Shown: in pieces, positions 54,430-64,000 of the stretch
How the letters are laid out: each line of letters opens with the position of its first letter
How positions within the stretch are numbered: position 1 is the first letter of the stretch
Source: Enchytraeus crypticus
Lineage: Eukaryota > Annelida > Clitellata > Enchytraeida > Enchytraeidae
Assembly: GCA_905160935.1 (NCBI GenBank)
Contig: CAJHZI010000447.1
Span: forward strand, 2,270,001 to 2,334,000
Reading direction: 5' to 3'
DNA: 64,000 nucleotides
The notes under the pieces: model-generated
Told to the model about the DNA's origin: nothing
The model's input: the letters and a program-made list of their open reading frames with translations, nothing else
Database searches by the model: none
Made by a program: the position numbers and the translations under genes

Positions 54430-55860
54430 TAATAACAATAATAACAACAATTAGAGTGCTACAGTCATCAATGACAACATCGAGCACTATTGAGACAAAA
54501 TCAAGCCGGCGATCAAAAAAGAAGGTCTAAAAACGGTGCAAATTCCAAAATCCAGAAATTCAGTCCAAAGTAAAGGGAGTTAAAGAAAAGGTGGTTTAGG
54601 CGCAGGTCGCTGCTCATGGACACTGGATGGAAAAGAGAGATGGAAAAGATAGGTCTTCAACTGCTTATGGAACTGCTCATAGGAAAGCAAAGGCTGATGT
54701 GATTCAAATGAAGATTTCGGAAGATTGGATGGAAGAGAATTCCAGATCTGAGGTGCAGCATGCTGGAAAGAACGATTAGATAGCTTAGAGCGTGAAGGTT
54801 ATAGGTTAACGAAGCTGTTTTGCAAATGATAGGCTCTTTAATCTTTAGCCAGTGCAAGACTTCAAAATAGGCGTAACATGTGAGTACTTTGAACTACAAA
54901 ATATTGCTCGCGCAAGAAAATTCTGAACAAACTGCAACCGATCAATCTCACAGACAGGGAGATTTAAAAACAGGGAATTGTAGTAGTCCAACTTCGATTG
55001 CACAAGAGCAGCACCAATTGTAGCAGCTGTCTCACGTGACAAATATGGACGTATTCGACGAAGATAATGGATATGAAAGAAACATGCTTGTGAAGTTTTA
55101 GTTATGTGTTCGTGGAAGGTTAGGTGTTTATCAAGGATAACACAGAGATTTCTCACAGAAGAAACAGGTGATATTTTAATACCCGAAGATAACGAAAGAG
55201 TTTTCCCATTCAGCTTCAGAAGCTGTTGAGGTGTCCCGACCAACAAGAATTCAGTCTTAGATGGATTAAGTGCCAAGAAATTAGCAGACATCCATGAGGA
55301 TATAGACTGAAAACTTTGTTGCAGGAGGGTTTCACCATTAGAATAGGAGTTAGGAGTGTAACAAGTGTACATTTGAGTGTCATCAGCATATAGTTCATGA
55401 TCAAGATAATGAGAAGAGATTAGAGTGCTTAGGGGTGTTGTATAGAGGTTAAAGAGGATAGGACCAAGGACGGCGCCTTGAGGAACACCATACTTTAAGT
55501 GAGAAGGCGAAGAGATGTACTCCATCACTTTCACACTAAAAGAACGATCCGTCAGATAGGAGGAAAACCAATCCAGAACAATTCCACGAACACCAAACCA
55601 GGAAGAAAGACGTCCCAGAAGAATATTGTGATCAATGGTATCAAAAGCGGCCGAAAGATCAAGCATACATAATTCAGTTAAGCGTTGTGCGCACATGGCA
55701 TTAACAATAGAATTGCACACAGATAGAAGCGTTTGAACGATGCCTAGTATAAGCAGCTGATGCTTATTATTGTAAGAGAGATGAGTAGAAAGCCTCTGAA
55801 GAACAATTCTTTCAGTGAGCTTAGATATATATGACAGATTAGATATAGTGTAATCCAGAA
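54430..55860 (-). mobile_element. L2/CR1-like LINE, 5'-truncated
   Basis: The minus strand carries the RT and C-terminal domain (54657-55720) and then a 3' UTR ending in an AAT-rich tail at 54430. The last part of the 3' region matches 51650-51720. Confidence 0.85.
54845..55720 (-). pseudogene. L2-like LINE reverse transcriptase
   Basis: 291 residues open: [20 protein letters not shown] (motif A), [20 protein letters not shown] (motif B), [18 protein letters not shown] (motif C, YADD) and [14 protein letters not shown]. It stops after LKSCTG. The following [20 protein letters not shown], expected directly after, is in another frame at 54857. Catalytic residues are kept but the 5' part and endonuclease are missing. 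Confidence 0.85.
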
Positions 55861-55893
55861 ACAGGCTTTAATCTTCTCTTTATAAAGGCCCCT

Positions 55894-56035
55894 CAAAAAT
55901 GATTAGCTAGGTCGGTAGCATGTCAGACATTTGTTCAACTCTTGAACCACTAGGTCCATGATTTCAATCTAGTGCTCGCGCCGTCACTTGCATACTTTCG
56001 AGTTAGGAAACTAACATTATATATTTGACTTTTAC
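55894..56035 (+). mobile_element. diverged SINE S1
   Basis: AGCTAGGTCGGTAGCATGTC (box A-like), TTTCAATCTAGTGCTCGC, ACTTTCGAGTTAGGAAACTA and ACATTATAT. Confidence 0.65.
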
Positions 56036-56685
56036 ATTCATCCCCTGCTTTTCAGACAGATTTGATAGGAAAAAAGATATTATGTAATTAATGCAATTTA
56101 TGCCAAACTATTAAAGCAGATTAATACGTTACCATTTTAAATTTCAGCTTGTATTTAAGGGTTACATCAAATATACCTTTCTTAGATGCCTAGTTCCTGA
56201 CGATGTGTGTTTAAGGCTTGTAATTTCATAAGCAAGCACCGTATAAGTTCCGCTTTTATTCGATATACTGTGCATGAGTGTATCGCTTATATCCGAGTGT
56301 TGATATAAGTTGTATAAATAGTCGCAGAGAATTATTGGCACTCGATGATTGAGGTTTCAACAGGCAAGTCATTTATTTCGCCTATTACAACGGCAGAGGA
56401 GCGGTATGCCAGGTTTTTTACAATGTGACGCCAAACAGATACTGCCGTGCTAGTTAGCGATTAATCAAAACTCGCAGCACCTTGTAATTCGATGTTCGCG
56501 AGTTATCATCACTTAAGTCTGGCGTTTCTAGTTGAAAAAACCTTGTGCAATAGTTGGCGCCGAGCTTTATACACCAGCATTCAATGAATTATACTGTATT
56601 AAATATGTTACATTCGATATTGAAATGAAGGACTTATAAGTATTAGGAAGGCCTTTTATATCTTAGTATATTAATTACTTCGTCC
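56036..56685. other. nothing recognised
   Basis: No gene or clear repeat. Confidence 0.4.
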
Positions 56686-56689
56686 CGTG

Positions 56690-56790
56690 TTGTGTCCGGG
56701 ATACTGAAGAATACATCAACTGTAAACAGCAATTGTCGAAAGCGACAACTGAGCAAGGGCTGAAGAAGGCAACGGGAAACTACATCTGAC
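56690..56790 (+). mobile_element. repeat family R3-like 5' part
   Basis: CCCGTGTTGTGTCCGGGATA, then TCGAAAGCGACAACTGAG. Confidence 0.5.
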
Positions 56791-56814
56791 ACCATATTAT
56801 TCCAAAATATAGGC

Positions 56815-57330
56815 TATTTTAAGGTGTGGATGAGGCTTTAGTGAAGGTTTAATGAAAAAAAACGTTCTTACCAAAAATAAAAAAACCTTCAAAAATGCGT
56901 TTTTGTCCCAAAAAATAAAAAGCCTAAAAAACGTTGAAAAAAACGTTAGTAGCGTACACGTAGCTTGCATATATATTACCATGCCTTCATTCCATAATAC
57001 TAAACAATTCTATTACAACTAGACTTGATCTAAAGTTCTAAAGTATGTCCATAAACTCCATACAAATATGGAGAATTAAGAAAATTAAGACAATGTCTTA
57101 AAAATTAGATCATCTGCATAAAACTAGGAAAATCAAAAATTTAATAAATTACCTTTTATATAGTGATGTTTATGACACGAAACTAACGGAAATTTGTCAA
57201 TATTTATGTGCAGTCCACGTCAAACCATGGTTTACATTTTTTACGTTTTTTATATTATAAAAATAAAAAACGTAAAAAAGCGTTTTTTTTCTTTCAAAGA
57301 TATAAAAAACGTAAAAAAAGTTTTTTCATC
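56815..57330. repeat. AAAACGTT-rich stretch
   Basis: Homopolymer-like A/T runs with repeated AAAAACGT on both strands (56850-56950 and 57235-57330), forming imperfect inverted repeats. No gene. Confidence 0.6.
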
Positions 57331-57376
57331 TATGAATGGTATTAACTCGTAAATCGATGGAGGGCTGTGAAAAGCT

Positions 57377-57530
57377 GATACTAAGGTTAACGTCAGTTTC
57401 CTCACTCGAAAGCAATGTCATTGAGGGGCGAGTCCAGGATTTGAATCCCGCGCCTACTGATTCGCCGTGTGGAGTAGGCCTAGCTTACCGACTTCGCCAT
57501 TGGCTCCAGTCAATGGCGAAGTCGACAAGC
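57377..57530 (-). mobile_element. SINE S1 with extended 5' inverted repeat
   Basis: Reverse copy: AAGGTTAACGTCAGTTTCCT, CAGGATTTGAATCCCGCG, then ACCGACTTCGCCATTGGCTC and, mirrored, CAGTCAATGGCGAAGTCG. The arms match over about 16 bases. Confidence 0.82.
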
Positions 57531-57965
57531 ACGCCAGTGAACCTGCGATGACGAGGATATGAACCCTCTCGTACTGATCACCAGTCAAACGTCTACTCTG
57601 CCATGCCACTGTCTCAGTCCATGCAAATATTAATGCGTGTGAAGAAACACACCACACTCGAATTATTTTATGATTTTGTAAATATATTCAGCATGTAAGC
57701 CTGTAACTTAAAGCATCCGTTGTTGTGAAGAAAGTGTTTTTATCTTGTAGATTAAGCAAAAAATAGGCAATTCAATAGAAAGCAATTTGGTTACTAGTTG
57801 ATAGCTTGCGACTAAACGTTAAAAGGTACTTTTACTTAGGCAAAGCTTCTTGAAATTGAGATCGACAATGGATAGTAGCAACCAGATATTATTAATTTAA
57901 TAAAAAAATTAAAAAATATTAAATATCTTATCTTCGAGACATTCTCCGAGACCTGCAGCTTTAAG

Positions 57966-58195
57966 ATGATTCTAAGAACACAGGTGGCCCACCTGGTGAT
58001 CTACCTGATGGCCCACTTGGTTCTCTCAACAGTTTTACTGAGTCAGGTCTCGAGGGCCGCCCGGCCCAAGCTCATCAAGATGGGCCTGATCCTGCCGAGG
58101 GACGGACACCTGGGGTTTGAGGAGACCGGGGCCGCTGCTGTGCTCGCCGTGCAGGACGCCCAGGCGCGGGGGCTGCTGAACGGCACGGAAGTCCA
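57966..58195 (+). CDS. first exon of a receptor with extracellular ligand-binding-like domain
   Basis: ATG at 57966, open to a consensus donor (GTAAGTAGG) at 58196. A hydrophobic leader (VIYLMAHLVLSTVLLSQVSR) fits a signal peptide. Mature sequence KLIKMGLILPRDGHLGFEET, then GAAAVLAVQDAQARGLLNG, matches the start of the type I periplasmic-binding-fold (ANF-receptor) domain: a first strand, then a helix with AV.LAV.DA. Such domains occur in receptor guanylate cyclases, class C GPCRs and ionotropic glutamate receptors. I cannot decide among them. The exon is markedly G/C-rich with many CpG, unlike the surrounding AT-rich DNA, so it may lie in a CpG-rich 5' end. Later exons are outside the window or unrecognised. 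Confidence 0.65.
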
Positions 58196-58344
58196 GTAAG
58201 TAGGGCTAGTCTATGCGCTTACTTTTAATACTAGTTCTGCTAATTTCTATCTTTATTCTTTCATAATTTATAGGCTTTGTATTTGAATAAGAGTCTGATG
58301 AGCGCGCAAAGTGCACATTTGTGTACATGGCCGTTCGACTTGTA

Positions 58345-58399
<55 letters not shown>

Positions 58400-59280
58400 C
58401 CTATATAGACATACATGTATGTATATGTCAAGGTTCGTGCTTCTATGTATATAAGTTTATTTGTGTTTTCAATGTTATATTGAATTGATGTAGTGTTGTT
58501 GTTGTCGCGGGTAGTGACGAAGAAGATAATGCGGTTTGTTGTGAGCGATATTAGGAGACTTGGATTTTTTGTTGTCATGGCGTGTTAGGTAGATTTAGTT
58601 TGCAAGAGGTTTTCCAAGTCAATTGTTGAGTTATAGACGATAGCACCAGGAAACTAGTCGTAGATATTTTAATTTATAGTACTAGGATACTATTGGTGTA
58701 GTTATAGTGGAGTGTCAGTGAGTTTTATAAGTCCAGTAGTCAATAGCAGGTTTTTATATTAGTAGCACGCTAGTTTTAGTTCTAATTTTACTATAGCACC
58801 AGGCTGTATAGATTAGTTCTAACCTAGTCGTCGGGTCTATAAATTAGTTATAGTAGTTGTTTTAAGGGTGTTTCTTTAAAGTTATAGTTTAGCTATGTTG
58901 TACTGAGTGGAAGGTGTTACAGTGTTGAATTTGAGTGGAATGTAGGGGTTGTGATTTTGTGCTATGTTTGATTCTGAGTTTCTTATGCCCTCATTAATGT
59001 ATTAGTGTTCTTATTTTATTGTATTAAATTCTTCTTTCTTATTTAATTTCTGAACACTGATTTTGTTATGTTTTAATTAGTTTAGTCTATACTGAGTTTA
59101 TGGAGGCCGGAATAGGGTTTAACGTCCGTGTCTGACAATTTGTGAATCAGGCTTAGACCCTGTTCTGACAGTATACATGTTATATTTACATATATGTATG
59201 TTTATGCTAATATATACTGTATATATAATGCATATATAAATAAATATATATTTATATAATACACACTTGTATATTATACT

Positions 59281-59340
<60 letters not shown>

Positions 59341-59381
59341 TATATATGTGTGTATTAGTATTAGTATTATTGACATATGTG

Positions 59382-59412
<31 letters not shown>

Positions 59413-59625
59413 ATATATAATACGTACATACATACTGTATGAAAGCTTTTTCTTTAATAAGCGAGAGAGCACCACTAACTTACTCTACTGATGCTACATA
59501 CTCGTGGTCGCTAAACTGAAGTCCTGCACAGAGTTGTGTTAGTTGAGTATATACGAGTTCACGTAAATTCTGCGGCTCCGCAGGTCTACAACTCTCTTTC
59601 ATTAGCTTTTCTTGCCTTATCTTCC
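58196..59625. other. first intron of the receptor gene, with (TA)n
   Basis: (TA)n at 58347-58397, 59280-59340 and 59380-59422. 58640-58870 has TAG-rich GTTATAGT-type motifs. No further exon recognised. Confidence 0.5.
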
Positions 59626-59627
59626 GA

Positions 59628-59747
59628 TACTTTGGTAAGATACTCGACCGCGGATCAGAAGGTGCGGATTCAAATCCTGGGCTCGCCCGTCACTGACATA
59701 GCTTTCGAGTGAGGAAACTGACGTTAACCTTAGCTTTAGCTTTTTAC
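59628..59747 (+). mobile_element. SINE S1
   Basis: TTTGGTAAGATACTCGACCG, a box B variant with one base missing (GCGGATTCAAATCC), and a full 3' end. Confidence 0.85.
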
Positions 59748-59811
59748 CATCATTCTTTTATTTCATTTAAAGCATTATTTTGATCTGAAGTGTTTAATTC
59801 GGAGTCTAATA

Positions 59812-59908
59812 TCAGGATCAGTATATTCGGGATTCAAATACTGGGCTCCCCCGTCACTGACATCGCTATCGAGTGACAACTGACGTTAACATTAGCTTTA
59901 CCGGCTTG
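59812..59908 (+). mobile_element. SINE S1, 5'-truncated
   Basis: ATCAGTATATTCGGGATTCA, TACTGGGCTCCCCCGTCACT and GACAACTGACGTTAACATTA. Confidence 0.82.
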
Positions 59909-60470
59909 TTCGTTAGCGCAAAATTCTCCCTTCCTAAATTTTTCTCCCTTCCTAAATATTTTATTACTTCAGTAAATACTTCGTCATTGAGCAAGATCTC
60001 CTTCAGTTTGTGTTTTACTCCGTTTAATTTATCATATTATTTAAATTAGCCGACTTCATTTTAGTTTCAAGGTGCTCTATGTTGCAATGGACGACAACAG
60101 TTTTCTAAATACATATTGTTGTTGTACACGGGTGAGGAATGACGTCACCTAGTGAGTCGATTATATGGGGAATTTCCTTCAATATCAACTTAAGACGCCA
60201 TTATGTCGTAAAATGATATCATTCAGATTCCTAAAAAAACATTGCTTTATATATAAACTTCATTCAATATTTTAAGTTAAAGCATTATTAAGCATCTCAA
60301 GTTCAAGAAATGCTATAGATTGCTTGTCTATTTTTGTCGCGAAGTGCATTATTTTTGTAAGCCTACCGAAGCTATGATGGTTGTTTTATCTTTTTTATGA
60401 ATTCTATTATTCTGTTCCTTCTTCTATTATTTATAGTCAACTATACATGTATTACTATACTATTCATCTT
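59909..60470. other. nothing firmly recognised
   Basis: 60065-60105 (GGTGCTCTATGTTGCAATGG, ACGACAACA) resembles 19975-20015. CTCCCTTCCTAAAT occurs twice near 59925-59955. Confidence 0.4.
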
Positions 60471-60473
60471 CAG

Positions 60474-60832
60474 TGCACTTCGAAGTGACAGGTTCAAGGT
60501 ACATATTCATACTCAAAGTCTGTTTTCTCGCTCCATAAGAGCACTCCTTAGATCAACAAGTTAATCCCTTCACAAAGTCTATGCCTTATCCATACCTTAT
60601 GTAGCCTATAGCTTAGGAAAATATGGCTTCTTAGGTTGTTTCTCGTTGCCTTCCTCAGTTAGGTGGATTAATTACCATTTAATCCTGGGGGAAAATATTT
60701 CATGGTGAGGTGAGTCCCCTCTTGCTATCCTCAGCGCCTGCCTTTAGTCGCCTCTTACGTACACGCGGCAGATTGTTTGCGGTTGCCCTATTCTGCAGTG
60801 GTCCAACCACACCCGAGCACAACACGTGGATT
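60474..60832 (+). mobile_element. repeat family R4, longest copy
   Basis: AGTGCACTTCGAAGTGACAG (note the palindrome GCACTTCGAAGTG-like start), through TTTAATCCTGGGGGAAAATA, to GCCTTTAGTCGCCTCTTACG and ACCACACCCGAGCACAACAC. The end resembles the start of family R3 in reverse (GTCGCC...ACACAACACGG). Confidence 0.75.
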
Positions 60833-61259
60833 ACTGTACTATATACATTATATTATTAAAATTGTTTTGAAATCCTTTGAAAAGATCAATGATAGTTAAG
60901 AGCAAATTCTGACAAAGCAGAGAACCTTCATGGCGTAATGGCAGCGTCATCTGAAATCAGGGCACAAATTATCATCTCAACCTAGAAAAATTGTTGGATA
61001 GTTTTCATGAATATTGTTGCAATAATATCTGCGGCGAAATATCATGTTGAATTATTGAGGCATTCATTGAATTACTGTAAATTACTGGATTATTGGTTCT
61101 TGAAATTTGAAAATTCATATATTAGGTCAACGCTAAGTTCTGGGTTTCGTAGTAGCAGAGAAATTATAGTCAGATTTAATACCAAATGCCAGAAAGAGGT
61201 TTTGCCTGTGCTGCAAAATAAGAACTGGAATACAAATACACAGTACCTGTTTTAATATC

Positions 61260-61960
61260 AAAACTCTAGTATTGCAAGTAAGAAATAAGCTACTTATAAT
61301 ATACATTTTTATGTCAATCATAGGATACAATTAACAATGATAGAAAGTAATAAATATGAACTAAAATTAACTAACAGAAAACCAAATATTAAATTAAGAA
61401 TAAAAATATTTAATGCAAACATAAAACCTGTAATTTTATATAATAGCGAATTATGGGTAGTAACAAATAACTTAGAAATGATATACACATAGACGTATTT
61501 CATAGAAAACTACCACAAATCAGTAAAACATGGGCTACGTTATCCATAGGCCCCCCTATACATGAAATAATGAAGTTTAATTTTAAAAAAAGACGACGTA
61601 TATGAAAAGACAAAAGAAATTCCTTAGCGTGAAATCATAATCAAGGATTAAGTTGGATAGGGCATTCATGTATGTTAACAGTGTATGAAAATACTCCAAT
61701 TAGAAAAACTCCTACATTTAGATTATCAAGTGAAAAGTTAAAGGTAGGCATGGGAAATAAACATAACTTAATTAGACAATACAATAACGACTTGTTAGAT
61801 ATTTATTTCAATCTTGAGATGGTGACGTGTATAACTCAGTGATGGTTCGAGATCAGTGGAGAAAGTGGTTGGAGAGGCCATTCTAGTGTCCACAAAATGA
61901 CGTCTAATAGAGCCAGAAAAAGTAATCTAATTGTTAAATAATTTATCTTATCTTCTTAGA
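61260..61960 (+). mobile_element. decayed LINE C-terminal fragment
   Basis: KIFNANIKPVILYNSELWVV, then later LSWIGHSCMLTVYENTPIRK and KLKVGMGNKHNLIRQYNNDL. This resembles the post-RT tail of an APE-type LINE (LYNSELW, GH, TP.RK), with many stops. A different family from 35200-35832. Confidence 0.6.
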
Positions 61961-62279
61961 AGCTTAACATATAAAATATCATGCAGACATACAGTATTGA
62001 GAGTATAACGCGCATACTCAAAATGTACAATGCATAAAGGCTTCCTGACGGCTCTCGCTGTAATGGTGGTATTCACCTTTCGCTTTCTTGAGTCTTCGTA
62101 TTTACATGTAAATGACGTGAGAGTGACATGCAGTCTGCTGTAGGTCGCATGTTAAAATCTCTCATAATAAATCACCAGTTGAAATACACCCATAGTGTAG
62201 TATAATAGTATGTTATGATACTACTACTAGTGGGACTAGTTCTAGTCCTACTTACATTACTACTCATACATGATTAGAT
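61961..62279. other. nothing recognised
   Basis: No coding signal. Confidence 0.4.
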
Positions 62280-62280
62280 T

Positions 62281-62412
62281 ACTGGCTGGAGCCAGTGGCG
62301 ATGTCGGTAAGATATTCGACCGCGAATCAGTATGTGCGGGGTTCAAATCCTGGGCTCGCCCGTCACTGACATCGCTGTCAAGTGAGGAAGCTGACGCTAA
62401 CATTAGCTGTAG
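62281..62412 (+). mobile_element. SINE S1, near complete
   Basis: ACTGGCTGGAGCCAGTGGCG, ATGTCGGTAAGATATTCGAC, GGGGTTCAAATCCTGGGCTC, then GAGGAAGCTGACGCTAACAT. Confidence 0.9.
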
Positions 62413-63057
62413 CTGTAGATTAGGAGCTTAAATTTACTTTTTTTATCATAATATTGCTTGCACCATTTTCAAGGAGATGGTGACGTGAGAGCGCACTACT
62501 AACTGTTAGGCTCACTGATAAAAGAATTCAGGATAAACTCACTCGACCTGATAAGAAGATCTCCTCATATTTCACGCTCACTAAATAGCAATCCACAATT
62601 TGTTGATATTATCTCAAAGATCATGCCATAATTAGTGCAGGTGTTGATCTTATCTCATTTATCTCAAAATCCGGAATTTTACACACCACAGTGTAACGCG
62701 TAGCATTTCAAGATATCTCCTGAGGTGATTTTTCATTGTCTTCCTCAGATCTTGTTTGTTCGCCTTTTGATACAAAAGCAGTAAATCCTTCAGACTACTC
62801 GGCTTTGATGGAACCCTACATTGCTACACATCGCAAAGTGACACTGAGATAGTATTATAATGTTAACACTGCAAGGCAAGACTAAGTTTGAAGTTTTTTT
62901 TATCACAAGAATTACTGAGAAAAACGTTCCAGAATTCAAACAACATGTAACGATGTTCTTATTCTCAGGCAAGCATTCAATGTTCCATATTCAATTAGTA
63001 TATTACAAACAGTAGCGGCTTTTTTCTTTTATTTCTGTTGAACAATATGCAGCAATG
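62413..63057. other. no gene; faint R4-like trace
   Basis: 62700-62760 (TTTTTCATTGTCTTCCTCAG) faintly resembles R4. Otherwise nothing. Confidence 0.4.
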
Positions 63058-63301
63058 ATCATCATCATCAGCGTTAATCTTTCCTTGCTTCCCAGTTCAA
63101 CTTAGGTCAGGATAGTAATACGTGTAGACCTTCTCATTTCCATTCGCTTTAGAAAATTGTGTAGCAATTTCTGGAGGTTAGGTGCTCACCAAACTATTGC
63201 CCTTTCTGGCTTTGGTTTGTATCTTCTTGCTTTGTCGCCTTTAACGACATTTACAATACACGACTGGTCAATTCTTCAGCAACCCTGACACAGCACGGGC
63301 A
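63058..63301 (-). mobile_element. repeat family R3, diverged reverse copy
   Basis: GATCATCATCATCAGCG, CTTTGTCGCCTTTAACGACA and CTGACACAGCACGGGCAC follow the R3 order in reverse. Confidence 0.72.
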
Positions 63302-63864
63302 CAATATTAAGCAATAATAAAATAATAAAGTTAATATTAGGCTACGTCACAGTGCTCCTTTATGTTTTGCATAAATTTCAGTATCACGTAATTTTGTTAT
63401 GCATGTTCTACACGAACTTTTGACAAGCATATAAATCTAAACTTTTATTTTCGAGTCAACAGGAGGTTTTCGTTGCGTAATGTTTAATATTATGAGGATT
63501 TGATGAAAAGATTTAACTTGTTGATGTTTCTGACTCATTACATTGATCATCGAGAACAGCGATCAGTTGAATAGCTTTGCTCTGTCTCATCACGATCTTA
63601 TCTATCTCTGCCTTTCTTGCTCCCCTCACACTGTCGAGCATGCTCTATGTGTGGTTTATGTTCAATACATTCATGCAGCATGCATTTTTAATACCACTTT
63701 TCATTTCATCATAAATTAAAGGGTAATGAGGTACGAGAATATGACGTGTTCTGTTCACGGTGACACTGCTTGCGTTAATTAATTATCTCGATGAAATACG
63801 AAGGCTATTGCCGACGAGCAGCGTTCTAAGTAGGCCTATAAAAATAGCCAGGATAGACGGAACA
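63302..63864. other. nothing recognised
   Basis: No gene or repeat that I can support. Confidence 0.4.
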
Positions 63865-63865
63865 T

Positions 63866-63874
63866 ATATACAGG

Positions 63875-63945
<71 letters not shown>
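63866..63945. repeat. (TA)n microsatellite
   Basis: About 35 TA units. Confidence 0.93.
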
Positions 63946-63946
<1 letters not shown>

Positions 63947-64000
63947 TATATATATGATATATAATGTATGTATAATATGAAATAATAAATATATAATAAA

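Noticed and set aside
58261-58578. Minus-strand open frame across a (TA)n tract
   Set aside because: No homology; the frame is mostly low-complexity.

Overview
This is a repeat-rich, AT-rich animal (metazoan invertebrate) genomic window. The evidence is spliced genes with GT-AG introns, several LINE clades, tRNA-derived and 5S-derived SINE copies, and abundant microsatellites and minisatellites. I cannot name the phylum. No bacterial operons, rRNA operon, CRISPR or intact virus is visible.

Main genes. Two tandem, same-orientation (minus strand) genes encode RNF216/TRIAD3-type RBR E3 ubiquitin ligases. Copy A runs from 17172 down to 3189 and copy B from 33940 down to 23602. Eight coding exons can be placed in each copy with matching junction phases. 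Six of the eight exon pairs have identical lengths (277, 111, 212, 215, 243 and 140 nt). The exons carry a divergent N-terminal region, a CUE-like patch, then RING1, IBR and RING2. Each copy has one in-frame stop, in a different exon: TGA in exon 4 of A and TAG in exon 2 of B. The RING1 exon and intron 5 are almost identical between copies while the N-terminal exons are strongly diverged, which points to gene conversion. Intron 5 is bounded on both sides by tandem arrays built from duplicated splice-site sequence. The terminal exon of each gene was not found.

A third gene starts at 57966 on the plus strand. It is a GC-rich first exon with a signal peptide and the start of a receptor ligand-binding-like domain, ending in a clean donor.

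Mobile elements. An R2-like LINE with a restriction-like endonuclease is present as two large damaged 3' copies (1-2017 and 41612-42830), an older RT fragment (45509-45957), and several 3' ends attached to (AAT)n tracts. A full-domain endonuclease/RT LINE sits inside intron 4 of copy A (9160-12560, minus). L2/CR1-like LINEs lie at 47590-48740 (plus) and 54430-55860 (minus). Another LINE family ending in (GA)n contributes many 3' fragments. More than 20 copies of a tRNA-derived SINE are scattered through the window. Its 3' end resembles the 3' end of the L2-like LINE, suggesting a SINE/LINE partnership. There is also a second tRNA-like SINE, a 5S-rRNA-derived SINE-like sequence, and a decayed copy of an uncharacterised repeat-associated protein family (44620-45260).

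Layout: 1-2.6 kb LINE and SINE; 3.2-17.2 kb RNF216-like A with a nested LINE; 17.3-23.5 kb repeats and a 23-bp minisatellite; 23.6-33.9 kb RNF216-like B; 34-57.9 kb a LINE/SINE graveyard; 57.97 kb onward the receptor gene start and its first intron, filled with (TA)n and SINEs.
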